From the NCBI GenBank assembly GCA_001792895.1, contig MARA01000004.1:496001-560000 (forward strand): a stretch of 64,000 nt of DNA, in the 5' to 3' direction. This DNA is from Lentinus brumalis. Lineage: Eukaryota; Basidiomycota; Agaricomycetes; Polyporales; Polyporaceae. This document shows positions 1-13,948 of the stretch, in pieces; positions within the stretch are counted from its first letter, which is position 1; each line of letters starts with the position of its first letter. The notes beneath the pieces are model-generated. The model saw only the letters and a program-made list of their open reading frames with translations. It made no database searches and was not told the DNA's origin. Position numbers and translations under genes: made by a program.

Positions 1-52
1 CGACGACGATACGAGGCACAACAGATTAGTGATACAAAAACTCGTGCAGCGA

Positions 53-962
53 TCAAGCACCCTCGGCGGCGGCGGCGGTCGTGGCGTTCGGGCAGTCGCG
101 GGATATATGTCTGGAGGACGCAGCATGAGCGAGAGAAGCACGACAGGCAAGAGAGACGTACCCCTCGGAACCGCACGAATAGCAGGCCCTGCGCTGGGGC
201 TGCGGGCAGTCCTTCGAGATGTGGCCCTGTGATCCCACGTAAATCTGAATGCACATCCCTAATCATATGAGGATGGACTCACGAAACCACTGCAGTTGTA
301 GCACTTCGAGCCCTGCACGCAGTCGCGCGAAAGGTGGCCGACGCCCCCGCACGTGTAGCTGCAGGCCGACATTAGCAACCACCTCTGGACAGACACGAAA
401 GGAGCACTGACCAGGTGCGGGACTGGCCTCCGCTGAAGTTCTGGAAACCACCACTGGCACCGCCAAACCCACCGCCGCTGCTGTTGGTGCCCGGGGCTTC
501 GGGGCACGAGCGGGCGATGTGGCCAACCTTGCCGCACCTGTAGCACTCAGTCCCGGAGTTGCTGGCACTGTTGTTGTTGAAGGCGGCGAAGTTGCCGGTG
601 GATGCGGTGTTCTCGGGGCACTCGCGGCTCTGCAAGGGATGAGCGGGGTGCGGCGAGGATGCAAGACGAGTACTCACGATGTGGCCCTCCTTGCCGCACT
701 TATAGCAGGTCTTTGCCTTCGCCTCTGCGGTGCAGTCTTTGCTCACGTGGCCCTCGAGGCCGCAGTTGTAACTGAACGAATGTGAGCATACAAGGCGCGC
801 AGATCAATGGAGGGTGGGCGTACCAGGTAGGGGTTCCTGCCTTGGGGCAGTTCGCGGCTTGGTGACCGACTGCACAACAAGTATCGGCAACTGAATCGGG
901 AACAAACCCAGGAAGGATGGACACTTACATCCCCCGCAGTTGAAGCATCCCCGAGCAGCCAT
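53..962 (-). CDS. GIS2: CCHC zinc-knuckle nucleic-acid-binding protein (Gis2/Byr3/CNBP type)
   Basis: Multi-exon gene read from ATG at 962 to TGA at 53-55. The spliced product carries seven C-x2-C-x4-H-x4-C knuckles in a row: CFNCGGFGHQAANC, CYNCGLEGHVSKDC, CYKCGKEGHISREC, CYRCGKVGHIARSC, CYTCGGVGHLSRDC, CYNCSGFGHISKDC and CYSCGSEGHISRDC. A Gly/Ser/Asn-rich linker separates knuckles 4 and 5. Seven knuckles is the number in yeast Gis2 and animal CNBP, which bind single-stranded RNA or DNA and act in translation and mRNA control, so orthology is likely. Most introns fall inside knuckles, for example GTAAGT after the first CGG. The C-terminus is a short Ala-rich tail. Exon edges were placed by eye from GT-AG sites and by restoring the knuckle spacing. 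Confidence 0.88.
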
Positions 963-1864
963 CGTAGTCGCAGGAAGTTTTAGTGGAGAGAACTGTAAGA
1001 TGAATAAAGAGTGCGTGCGCGAGGCGGTGGATGAGCGAGAGGCAATACCGACGACCCCGCAGGATCGTCGCGAACATGAGCGACGTACATGAGAAGAGGC
1101 GAGAACGAGGGAGCCGGAGAGCGGTCGAGGAGTAGAGGAACGAAGCGAGGCTGGAGGAAGATTGGATCCTAGGATTTCGATCACGTAAGCAACCGCCGTC
1201 CATATATGTGCACACAGAGCCGCACGTGGGGCGGCGATTGGCGGCGCATGCACAAGCGCCAATCTTATCTCGAGACGGAAATCTCGCTTCAGTTCACCGT
1301 GCAACGCCTTCGCGGGTCCGCAGTGGGCCTTGCTCGTTGCACGCCTTCTGCGACCCTGAGGACGGCGTGCTAGAGAGCTGCGTATCTTCTGCGGTCAGGG
1401 AAATGCATTGGGAAGCAGCTCGGAATATGATATCGAAGAGCCTCTAACTCGCTCCCGCGAGAAGCACATTCATTCACCCTCCCTCTTCTGAGGCTGATTG
1501 AGGACGAGGAAGCAGCGTACCGTTTCACCTTGACACACGGGTGAACAAGATGGTAGTGACCGTGGTCCAGAACTTGGCTGTAGCACACTCCCATTGGGAA
1601 AAGGCCTTACGAATGGGGAAGCTGTATTTGGCCCCATATCACATCCAGTGACAATGTGGACGGGGCGAGGCATCCACCCAACTCCTCAGGGACGACGAGA
1701 ATACAAAGACTTACACTTCTGATGATGACGGGTGTTGGGGCGGGGCAGTTGATGTACTAAGAAGGAAGCACGCAGAATATGGGGACGCAAGGGTTCACTG
1801 TTCAGCGGCCTCAAGACGGCGGTGCGGTGGTCTACAGATGCCCAAAAAGCATACATGAACTCCT
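963..1864. other. Intergenic, no gene seen
   Basis: About 0.9 kb between the zinc-knuckle start and the ATP15 stop. It contains the 5' leader and promoter of the zinc-knuckle gene and the ATP15 3' region. Open frames here are short, lack family motifs and have no supporting splice structure. Confidence 0.5.
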
Positions 1865-2362
1865 CTAAACAGCGGGCTTCTTCGGCGCTGCGTCCGCGGG
1901 CGGGTACAGGTAGGTCTGCGAGTCCAAGACAGCCAGCACGGGAGAAGACCGGGACGCGGGAAACGGGTACGGGGACAAGGGAGCCAGGCAGACGGGCGTA
2001 ACGGCGTATTGAAGATAGGCAGGTGGCAGCACCGGACGCAGGGATTGAGGACGATAGAGACAGACCGTCAGCAGCCGTGTCGACGAGAATGATCGGAGTA
2101 CGCACCTGGGGGCCACCATGGCCATTCTCCCAGCGCTGGTACCTCAGAATGGTGACACCACGCTTCTCAGCAGCGACGCGCTCCTCCTCCTTGAGCGACG
2201 CACGGAGGGCGCGCGCGGCGATCTGGGTGTACTTGTTGTACCTGCGAAGGAACGGTCGCGTCAGCTGGAGGACAGCGAGCAGCAGAGGCGCATGTCCTTC
2301 CGGGCAGCGCAGAGGACACAGGACACGCACGTGAAGACGTTGCGCCAGGTAGCACTGCTCAT
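1865..2362 (-). CDS. ATP15: Mitochondrial F1F0 ATP synthase epsilon subunit
   Basis: Three exons, complement(1865..1915, 2106..2241, 2331..2362), total 219 nt, giving 72 aa, the size expected for this family. The start reads MSSATWRNVFTYNKYTQIAA, followed by the conserved stretch around ARALRASLKEE and ILRYQRWENG. Fungal and animal epsilon subunits (yeast Atp15) have the same W-R-x-A/V-F/G...Y-x-x-Y/F...A-x-x-x-R-x-x-L-K layout. The subunit sits in the central stalk of F1 in the mitochondrial matrix, helping couple rotor and catalytic head. The C-terminus is PADAAPKKPAV. Introns are GTGCGT...GCAG (89 nt) and GTGCGT...GCAG (190 nt); the second is longer than most in this window. The gene is divergent from the Rab gene. 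Confidence 0.88.
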
Positions 2363-2722
2363 CGTGGCGGACGTGTTTTCGGGTGAGCTGGATGGGTGCA
2401 GGACGTCGTCGGCCGTGCAGAGGCAGAGGTTGCTCCCCGGAAAGCTCCGAGCGGCCACGTGGCAGACGTGGCGCCTAACGCGACTGTGCGGACCGCGAGC
2501 CTCACGACCGCACCCCACACTCCAAGTCTCTCTCGCACCTTGTACATTCGCTGCCGCCTTTCTTGCAATAGACACGCTCAGAACGACGTGAAATTGCGCT
2601 CCCACCACCAGGACAGGATCATACGAAGACCATATCACCCGAGACAGCTGCATCCTAGCATACTGCGCACACACACCTGTCCTCCTTGTTCTACCTGATA
2701 TCGCCGCTATACGCTCTTTAAC
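2363..2722. promoter_or_regulatory. Divergent promoter region between ATP15 and the Rab gene
   Basis: 360 bp separates the two start codons, so both promoters must lie here or overlap the genes. No clear TATA box was seen on either side. Confidence 0.4.
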
Positions 2723-4136
<1,414 letters not shown>

Positions 4137-4758
4137 AGCGACGACGGACCGGTTAATTGGCCCTTTCGTTCCTCGTGGTATCATTTGGATGGACGTGTGC
4201 CGGTGTATGTATTCTAATATGTAAGTGTACCATGTAGTCGTTCCTGGATTGTATTCGAGTGCCGCAAGTCTCGAATTCGTCCGCGTCTGAGATCTCATCA
4301 CCAGGAATTGTAGGCTTCCATCCGAGCGAACGGACAGGTCGTCCCCGGATGACGAGCAGTACTCGAGTTGTAAGATGCAGTGCAGAACGAGATCGGCACC
4401 CCTATAGCTATACGACACTCGATCGTGCGCTCCTCCTATCCTCATACCTTCCTCTCTCCCACTTGCTACCAGTGCCAGGTGAGCATACGTACGTCGAGGT
4501 GTCCTGTCTCTTCCCTGCTCACATGTGCTCTCGCTTGAACCCTCTTGGTCTCATCTCAAATAGACCCATTCACCCCATCCGACGTCTCCGCAACTTGAAC
4601 CTCATAGTACCTCATTGCAATGCGCACGCGTTCAAGCAAGGTCAGATCTTTCTCCATCCGTGTTCTGACATTGTTCATTGTAAAACTTCATATAGAGGAG
4701 CGACCGCAACGTTCGGGGCACCACAGACCGCTCGCGGACCTCCTCGTCCCTTCGAGTC
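4137..4758. other. Intergenic, no gene seen
   Basis: About 0.6 kb between the Rab stop and the next coding start. No conserved open frame, RNA gene or repeat was recognised. Confidence 0.4.
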
Positions 4759-5498
4759 ATGGCGTACGGATCTCAGGAGGTCGCTCACGCCCACGGTGCT
4801 CGGCTCCCCACCGACCCCTCCGTTCCTGAACTGTCGTTCTTCGGCCAGCCCCAATGGGACTTGTACAGCGACGCCTACGCCTATCGTCCGAGGACGGCGC
4901 TGGACGATTATTCGGAGGCCATGGGCTGCGGGTCGAACCCCATGCCATACACACACCTGCGGGAGTGCGCCGACGCGGCGAACACCACTGTGCAAGAAAT
5001 GGTAGACCGCACTGTCCAAAAGCTCCACGCACTCAAACCAACCAAGATTGGGGTGAGGACGTCCCGCACATGCTGGTCGTACTACATGCTGATTGTATCC
5101 TTCTCCCAGCGCCTCGCGCTCGCCGAATTTCCCCCGACGTGCCTCGACGTGCCAGAGACCCAGTACTCCATGCGTATCTGGGGAGGCTTCCAACTCGAGG
5201 ATTTAGTACATATGGATTACTTCGACAAGGTCCGGCAAGTCTCGGTGAACCAACCTCGCGGGTATGAGCTGTGGCCCGAGACTCAGCTCACTCGTTACTG
5301 GCCGAATCAACCGATCAAATCCTTCCAATGCGCCTGCGCCGTGGATTACGACGACTTGGGGACATTCCGGAGGGGCAAGAGTGGTTTTTGGTGTATGAGG
5401 GGACTTGTCTGACCCTCAAGCGAGATGGCGCCGTCCTGCTGCAGTTCCAAGTGCCGGTCCTTCCTCGTCCTGGGTTCGCGCAGTTCGTTTTAACTTAG
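4759..5498 (+). CDS. Hypothetical protein, frame apparently broken by one base
   Basis: No family recognised. ATG at 4759 opens a frame beginning MAYGSQEVAH. A likely 57-nt intron (5053..5109, GTGAGG...CCCAG, with branch-like TGCTGAT) is in phase, so splicing does not change the frame. The first frame then hits a stop at 5412, but the reading jumps cleanly to another frame from GDIPEGQEWFLVYEG to a TAG at 5496-5498. The switch falls in a run of four G at 5358-5361, where five would keep one frame of about 225 residues. The protein is rich in Trp and Tyr and shows no signal peptide or membrane segment. It may be a real gene with a sequencing error or a recent pseudogene. Confidence 0.5.
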
Positions 5499-6490
5499 AT
5501 CCTTACGTTCCCGCTCTAGCATCTCGTCCGATGCACGTAGTGACATGCAAGTTGTGTAGTGTAGTCAAATTGTCGAGGGAATCGCCTCGTTCGAATTTGC
5601 GGTGTAAGTACACGCCGCCATCACGTATCCAAAGGCAGCCTAGCAGTTCTCGGAACGTACCTATTATGACTGGTCATATGTAGGCTTCCTCTGATTCCCG
5701 ATGAGACCCAAGCGCACTTGTTCGACGTGCACATCATTGGGAGATCAGGGCGAGGCAGCAGCGTGCTTCGGGTTTAGACAGGTTTCGACTGTCAACTCCC
5801 GAGCAAGCCTCCAAGTCTGCAACACGACCTACATAGGAGGGTCGTGTGCGCCACGCCGACGTTCACCGCGAATCAGTGGATGTGTGATATTCAAATGGTC
5901 TCACCGTCTCGCTCCAACCAAACGGGTCCGACGCAAAAATGCAAACATCTATGTACGTGTTGTGTGCGTTCACGAAGGTTCTGCGGGCGATGCACTCGCA
6001 GCCTGCAGGCTTGCGTGTATCAGGAAGCTAGTGATGGCAAATCTTCGGGTCTCGGGAGTCGTCAGACCTTCGCTGTGGTTTATCTGCGGCTCAACGATCA
6101 CCCTTCACACGCGGCAGACGGGTATGAAACGCGTTGCACGGGGCTGGCATGGGGTATCATGTATGGTCTATGCAGATATGTACACTATGCGAATAACAGT
6201 CGGGTAGTGCGGACGCAGCACCCGAATGGGTGTGATTACTGTGCTTTTTGAGTGGCTAAGCTAAACTAACACTGGCCGGGAAGAATTTGTAGCGATGGAA
6301 GAAGGGACCATAGGAGCATATGATACCTAACAGTAACGGAAGTGTATGCAGTGAAAGAAAGTGTTCGCAGAGGGCACAGGAGCAATACCGATCACAACAC
6401 CCCAGCAACCCGCCACCGCCTTGCGGGCCTGGTGAGAAGACGAGGCCAGATATCCATCGGAAGTCCGGCTGTGACCTGACGAGGTCAGCC
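5499..6490. other. Intergenic, no gene seen
   Basis: About 1 kb between two convergent genes. A frame at 5701-6207 is open but shows no domain, low complexity or splice support, and I do not regard it as coding. Confidence 0.4.
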
Positions 6491-7093
6491 CTAGCCGTTC
6501 TTCTGCCCCACTGCGTCCGGGTCGCCGTACCGCAGGCTCTGCGCGTACTCGCCGAGCTGGCTAATGAAGCCCACATTCGGCTGTGCGCACTGCCGCTCGT
6601 GCTTCACCCACTGTACCGCCTGTTCCGGGCTGCACGCATACGCAGCGATGAAGTAGGCAGCGACGACGCTCGCGCTGCGGCTGATGCCCTGCGCGCAGTG
6701 CACGAGCACGCAGGCGTCGTCCCGGGCGAGTGCGTCCGCGATGAACTGCGTCGTCTGCGGTAGGTACTCCACGAGCTCCGAGAAGGGCGTGTCGAGCAGC
6801 GGGACCTGCAGCCGGTGGTGTGGCGGGATCTGCGGAACCATGCTTGGGGGCGGAAGGGCGAGGGGTCCGCGCATGGCGGAGAGGATGTGCGTGATTCCGA
6901 GCGAGGACAGCACCTCGGGGCTTTCCGCCGCCGCGAGGTCGCCGATGTAGAGTCGGGGAATAATTTGCGTGACATGGGCCTCCTGCAGTGGCGAGGGACC
7001 CGGGGAGTCGGTGGCGTCGGTGCTGAACCGCGCCGACTGGGGGCAGCGGGACATGGGTGGGGTGCAGAGGATTGGTGAAAGCTTAGAAGGCAT
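6491..7093 (-). CDS. Dual-specificity protein phosphatase (DSPc)
   Basis: Intronless, 200 aa, ATG at 7093 and TAG at 6491. The catalytic signature HCAQGISRSAS (H132, nucleophile C133, R139) matches HCx5R of cysteine phosphatases. The likely general acid is D101 in PLLDTPFSE, and the fold start is seen in IIPRLYIGDLAAA at about residue 44. These features match atypical/VHR-like dual-specificity phosphatases, which remove phosphate from Ser/Thr and Tyr. The length is typical for a stand-alone DSPc domain. No MAPK-docking rhodanese domain or transmembrane segment is present. The substrate cannot be told from sequence. Confidence 0.88.
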   Translation of the reverse strand: MPSKLSPILCTPPMSRCPQSARFSTDATDSPGPSPLQEAHVTQIIPRLYIGDLAAAESPEVLSSLGITHILSAMRGPLALPPPSMVPQIPPHHRLQVPLLDTPFSELVEYLPQTTQFIADALARDDACVLVHCAQGISRSASVVAAYFIAAYACSPEQAVQWVKHERQCAQPNVGFISQLGEYAQSLRYGDPDAVGQKNG

Positions 7094-8014
7094 GAATAGC
7101 TAGCTGACCAGCAGACGTTGGTAAGTGAAATGGGAGACGGGAGGTAGATATAGCTGGACGCAATGACCCACCATACAGAATAACTTATATGAAAGGGAAG
7201 GCGGCCTGGTTGGTGCGATGGGAGGTAGCCCCAGCTCGCGAGGAAAGAACAAAGGATATTGTTTGTGAGGAAGAAGAAAGGACGCAGAGGGGGAACAGCC
7301 TGGGCTATTGTGATGGCATGGACGCAGTGGCGGGAATAAATAGAGAGCGACGGCCGCCAGGCGTTCTGGGATCGGGGGCGAGGAGGCCAGGCAGATGTTG
7401 TCCGCGTCAAGCGTAGAGCCGAGGTTTTGACTGCCTGCGAGTCTGACAGCCGCCACCGCCCCGCCCTTGCCTCAACCAGCTTCACAGGCGCCACCGCAAC
7501 AGCCTCACCGTGCCTGGCCCCCGCCACCCTCGAGCATGTCCATCACTGATCTCAGCTCACCCACGCCCGACACGCACGCGCGCGCAGCTGCACATCCATC
7601 AGAATATATATCATCATCATCGTAGTGTACTGCTCGCTCGGGATACATATGTGCAAACACGTATCGGACATCGGGGGACCAAACCATTGGACGGGGCATA
7701 TACAACAAGGACGTGCGCAGGGGATACAGTAGTCTTGTGCGGACGGCGACGGACAATGGCAGGTGCGAGGGAGGGCGGGGGGAGACGAGAGACGACGGCG
7801 AGGAGAGGATGGCGATCGATGGCAATTGACAAGATGCTGAGAGACGATGGTGGACTGTGCGCTTTTGATCCGCAGGCGATATCAAGAGGGTAATGATGGC
7901 GAGTGTGCGATGTACAACAGAAAACGAACGAGGCGAATAAAAATCATCTAAATGAGGTCGCTATAGGATCATCGTGTCAGTAAGAAGAATACGTCTGCAG
8001 AATATGAGCGCTGC
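7094..8014. other. Intergenic, no gene seen
   Basis: About 0.9 kb holding the phosphatase promoter and the 3' end of eIF4A. Both genes read leftward, so the whole upstream region of the phosphatase lies here. Frames on both strands lack motifs. Confidence 0.4.
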
Positions 8015-9488
8015 TTACGCGACGTTGAGCGGCATTTCATCAATCTGGGTGTTGTAGAACTCTGCAATGGCGTCGTCATTATCGGCTCCTCAACATACAA
8101 GGATGCTGACTTACGTTCAATATCGCGCAGCATGCGCACGTCCTCCGTAGTGACGAAGTTGATGGCGACACCCTTCCGTCCGAACCGACCACCACGACCG
8201 ATACGGTGGATGTAGTTCTCCCTGTTCGTGGGGAGATCGTAGTTGATGACGAGCGACACCTGCTGCACGTCAATACCACGCGCAAGCAGATCGGTGGTGA
8301 TCAGAACGCGAGAAGAGCCCGAGCGGAACTCCTTCATCAGGAGCTCACGCTGCTTCTGGTCCATGTCGCCGTGCTGCGAAAGTGTCAATCATCGGCTACG
8401 ACTGAGCCAGGGCCTCGACTATATGTACTCACCATGGCGGAGACGGTGAACTCCCGCGAGTGCATCTTCTCCGTGAGCCAGTCAACCTTCCTCCTCGTGT
8501 TGCAGAAGATGACGGCCTGGGTGATCGTGACAGTCTCGTACAAGTCGCAGAGCGTGTCAAGCTTCCACTCCTCCTTCTCGACGGCGATGTAGAACTGCTT
8601 GATACCCTCGAGCGTCAACTCGTCACGCTTGACGAGGATACGGACGGGGTCGCGCATGAACTTCTTGGTCACCTCCAGCACGTCGGCGGGCATCGTTGCA
8701 GAGAGCAGGACGACCTGGGTATCCTGGGGGAGGAGCTGGAAGACCTCGTAGATCTGGTCCTTGAAACCACGGGACAGCATCTCATCGGCCTCGTCGAGAC
8801 AGAAGATCTTCATGGTATCGGTGCGGAGAGCGCGACGGTTGATCATGTCGTACACACGGCCGGGGGTACCGACGACGATCTGAACACCCTCCTGGAGCTT
8901 GGCCATGTCCTCACGAACGTTCGTACCACCGACACATGCGTGGCACTCAATGTTCATGTAGTCGCCAAGAGCGACAACGACCTTTTGGATCTGCTGCGCG
9001 AGCTCACGGGTGGGCGCAAGGATGAGCGCCTGGGTACCCTTGACGTCCGGGTCGATCTTTTGGAGGATGGAAATGGAGAAGGTCGCGGTCTTGCCCGTGC
9101 CGGACTGGGCCTGCGCGATGACGTCGTGGCCCTTGATGACGGGGACGATAGCACGCTGCTGGATGGCAGAGGGACGCTCGAAACTGGACTTGTGGTCAGC
9201 ACCGAAAGGGGGCTGTGGACTGGTGCTGCGTAGACCACTCACCCGTAAGCATAGATACCCCGGAGCAGCTCGGGCTTCAAGTCCATGTTGTCGAAGCTGC
9301 AAATCGACACCCTTCAGCACTCAAGGAATTCATGAGACGGATTGTGCACTCACTTGTCGACAATCTGGTCCCAGTTGGACTCGATCTCATTCTCCTGGAC
9401 ATCCTGAAGTTGTTCGGTGCTGCAGAAAAGTCCTGACTTAGCATTTTTGCCCCCTCCAAGTTCGCCTGCAGGATACTTACGAAGCCAT
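8015..9488 (-). CDS. TIF1: Translation initiation factor eIF4A, DEAD-box RNA helicase
   Basis: The spliced product begins [20 protein letters not shown] and ends [15 protein letters not shown] with TAA at 8015-8017, close to yeast eIF4A length (about 395 aa). All helicase motifs are present: Q-motif [10 protein letters not shown], Walker [33 protein letters not shown] and [13 protein letters not shown]. It unwinds the mRNA 5' leader in the eIF4F cap-binding complex in the cytoplasm. The starting exon is only 8 nt (9481..9488, ATGGCTTC); the next exons are 9354..9419 and 9243..9296. For the second exon the acceptor at CTGCAG, not the nearer GTCAG, keeps the frame. The gene is divergent from SF3B2 across 322 bp. 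N-terminal wording separates it from FAL1/eIF4A3. Confidence 0.95.
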
Positions 9489-9810
9489 GTTGGATGATGG
9501 TTTTCTGGCTGTTCTTCTTGTTGGAAAGTCGACGCAGGGGGCCGACTAGAGTATGGGGGAGTTGTAGGCGGGTACGGATCGATAGGATGGTGGTCAAAGA
9601 CCTGATTGCAGCAAAATTTGCTGTGTCCGACGCTCTCCTCGTCGCCGGCCCGTGCCGAGCGTTTTCGAACCCCGACCGCTGCCAAACAAGGCAACTTGGA
9701 CATTCCTTACGTCAGCACGGTCCAAGTCGAGGCCAAGTCCCGCACCTGGTAAGTACAGCACTTGCGCTCACTGTCCGTTCCCTCCAGCCGCTGCTCTCCG
9801 TGTTCTTGCC
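9489..9810. promoter_or_regulatory. Divergent promoter region, eIF4A and SF3B2
   Basis: 322 bp between two divergent start codons of core gene-expression factors. It must contain both 5' leaders, so a shared bidirectional promoter is plausible. No TATA box was evident. Confidence 0.45.
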
Positions 9811-11891
9811 ATGGCTACCCAAGTCGAGACCGCGACCACGAACGGCATCAAGGCCAATGGCAAAATTAAGTCGAAGAACCAGCTTCGTCGGCTGAAGGCC
9901 AAGCAGAAGAAGGCGGAGGAGAAGACGGTCAAGGTATGTCATGCTCTGTACCTTGCCGCCACAGCTTCGGAGTAACGCACATTCTAGGAGGAGACAAACG
10001 ACAAGGTCAATGGCACGCATGATGAGGACGTCAAGATGGAGGTGGACGGGCCACAGAATGTCGAGTACGTATCTGAGCAGTTGGATGTCAAAGACCCTGC
10101 CCTCGAAGCATTCTCCAACGTCTTTGCCCGCTTCCAGGCACCTCCTGAATCCACTGCAGTGAGCACCGTACCCACTCTACTTAGCCTCCGACTGCTTACT
10201 CCTGGGTTTCTGTTAGGTTCGAGATGGCGAGCCCTCAAAAGGCGAGGTCATATATTCGGACGACGACATGGCCTCCGAGGGCGACTCTGATGCTGAGGAG
10301 AAGAAGCCCCTGTCAAAGAAGAAGGCTCGCAAGATGAACAGGCTTACAGTCGCAGAGCTCAAGCAGTTGGTCAAGAAGCCTGAAGTTGTCGAGTGGACAG
10401 ACGTCACCGCCTCCGATCCCCGACTCCTCCTGCACTTGAAGAGTTACCGCAACACGGTCCCCATTCCCGCACATTGGAGTGCCAAGCGCGACTATCTGCA
10501 GGGCAAGCGTGGTATTGAGAAGCCGCCATTCCAACTGCCCTCGTACATTGCCGACACTGGTATCGCCACTATGCGCGACGCGGTCAAGGAGAAGGAGGCA
10601 AACATGACGTTGAAGGCGAAGACGCGTGAGCGTGTGCAGCCGAAGATGGGTAAGCTCGATATCGACTACCAGAAGCTGCACGACGCATTCTTCAAGTTCA
10701 TGACGAAACCAAACGTGACGGGTTTCGGAGAGATGTATGTGGCATGTTCATTTTGCGAGTTCGGTCTTCAACCTGACATCCTCGCGATCTCAGGTACTAT
10801 GAAGGGAAGGAGTTCGAGACGCAGCTGAAGCATAAACGTCCTGGTGATCTCTCCCCTGAGCTCGTAGAGGCGCTATCTATCCCGCCACTCGCTCCTCCAC
10901 CATGGTTGATCAGTATGCAGCGGTTTGGGCCACCGCCAAGTTATCCAACCTTGCGGATACCCGGATTGAACGCTCCCATACCGGAAGGGTACGTCTTCCA
11001 GTCAGGTTTCTGTTCGATCTTGGCTTATGTCTTCTTGAACAGTGCACAGTGGGGTTTCCATCCAGGTGGTTGGGGTAAGCCTCCTCTTGATGAGTACAAC
11101 CGCCCTCTCTACGGTGACGTCTTCGGTGTGCTCCCGAAGAACACTGATGCTGATGTGAGTTCTGATTTGGTGCGCCCTACATCATATTATTGACTGTATG
11201 CTAGATGGGTGAGCCTGTTGATCGCAATCTGTGGGGAGAGCTCGAGCCAGAGGAGGAGGAGGAAGAGGAAGAAGAGAGCTCGGATGAGTCTGAGGAAGAA
11301 GAGGAGCAAACGCCCGCACCAGCAGACGGCGTGCAGACACCATCTGGTCTCGAGACACCGTCGGGCATGGCAAGCGTTGTCTCCACTGTCGCCGGCGGCC
11401 TCGAGACACCGGACTTCTTGGAGCTGCGCAAGACCGCGACCAGGACAACGACGGAGGCAGCGGAGAGTGGCCCACGGTCGCTGTACCAGGTTGTTCCCGA
11501 AAAGCAGACATCCGTCCGCGGACTCATGGGCAGCGAGCGTGGGTACGACGTCAGCGCTGTCACTGGCGGTGGCGCCATCCCCGTTCTGGGAGACGAACGC
11601 GGGACCAAAGTACGTTTGAGCGCTGTTTCCTGATGTTTGTGCCTTATGCTGACGTGCGTCGTTTTCTCACAGCGCAAGGGGGGCGTCGACATCTCAATCG
11701 ACGCGGCAGAGCTGGAGGGCATGTCGACAGAAGATCTGCGCCGGAAGTACGACCAGCACTCACGCGGGTCTGCGGGCGTGCCGGGCTCGAAGGAAGACTT
11801 CTCGGACATGATCGCGAAGGAGATGTCCATGAAGAAGCAGAAAGCCGACCGCGACCGCGAACGAAGGAAGGAGAAGGATTTCAAGTTCTGA
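9811..11891 (+). CDS. CUS1: Splicing factor 3B subunit 2 (SAP145/Cus1)
   Basis: Multi-exon gene with ATG at 9811 and TGA at 11889-11891. The N-terminus is Lys-rich with QLRRLKAKQKK. The central DUF382 block includes LPSYIADTGIATMRDA and KMGKLDIDYQKLHDAFFKF. The proline-rich PSP segment includes PPPWLISMQRFGPPPSYP, LRIPGLNAPIPEG and QWGFHPGGWGKPPLDEYN. An acidic run of Glu follows, then a basic tail ending RERRKEKDFKF. This order defines SF3B2, the SF3b component of the U2 snRNP that helps anchor U2 to the intron branch region in the nucleus. An intron splits the PIPEG/AQWGF junction. A second splits the acidic segment just after LPKNTDAD, and a third lies at the GTACGTTTG site following DERGTK. 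Confidence 0.94.
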
Positions 11892-12391
11892 TTGTTCTCC
11901 GTACCTTTCTGTTTGCGGCTCATTCGTCCGGTATGCCCTGCTGTGTTTGCTCTTGTCGTATTGTATTCTGTTGTGATTTATGAGGTGGACATCTTGCACC
12001 CCACGAAGTGGCTAGAGAGGCGCGGTAACAAAGTCTCTTGGTGAGCTTGAAGATGACCGATGTTTAATCAGGGCTGGACATGGGTGTAGCTAATCAGAAG
12101 TAGCCGACGCGCCTTGCTCGCTCTTGCTCTCAAACTCCTATTTGTACTCTTTATACGCAAGGCTAGTCTTGATGCTCATTACTCTCGACCGCGACGCTAA
12201 TAATCAGAAAAAGTACAGGATCAGACACCGGCCGTTCTAACGACGACCGAACTGACATGACCATCACACATGTCCCGCCCGCAAGACGCAGATGTATCCG
12301 AAACACGCCCCTCGGCGCGTGTGTTCTCGCGCTGTGATATACTCGTATGCCTGCGCGAGTTTCTTCGTAATGCCCACCGGGAGAGCCTGAC
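11892..12391. other. Intergenic, no gene seen
   Basis: About 0.5 kb upstream of the LEU4 paralogue. Notably no TGACTC (Gcn4-type) motif occurs here, unlike the promoters of full-length LEU4 and HIS1. Confidence 0.4.

Positions 12392-13948
<1,557 letters not shown>

Noticed and set aside
5701..6251. Two overlapping plus-strand frames of 135-168 codons
   Set aside because: No domain, no conserved pattern and mutual overlap; intergenic position between convergent genes.
8460..9233. Long plus-strand open frame of 257 codons
   Set aside because: It lies exactly antisense to the eIF4A helicase core; its Asp/Val/Leu-rich composition is the mirror of the conserved helicase codons.
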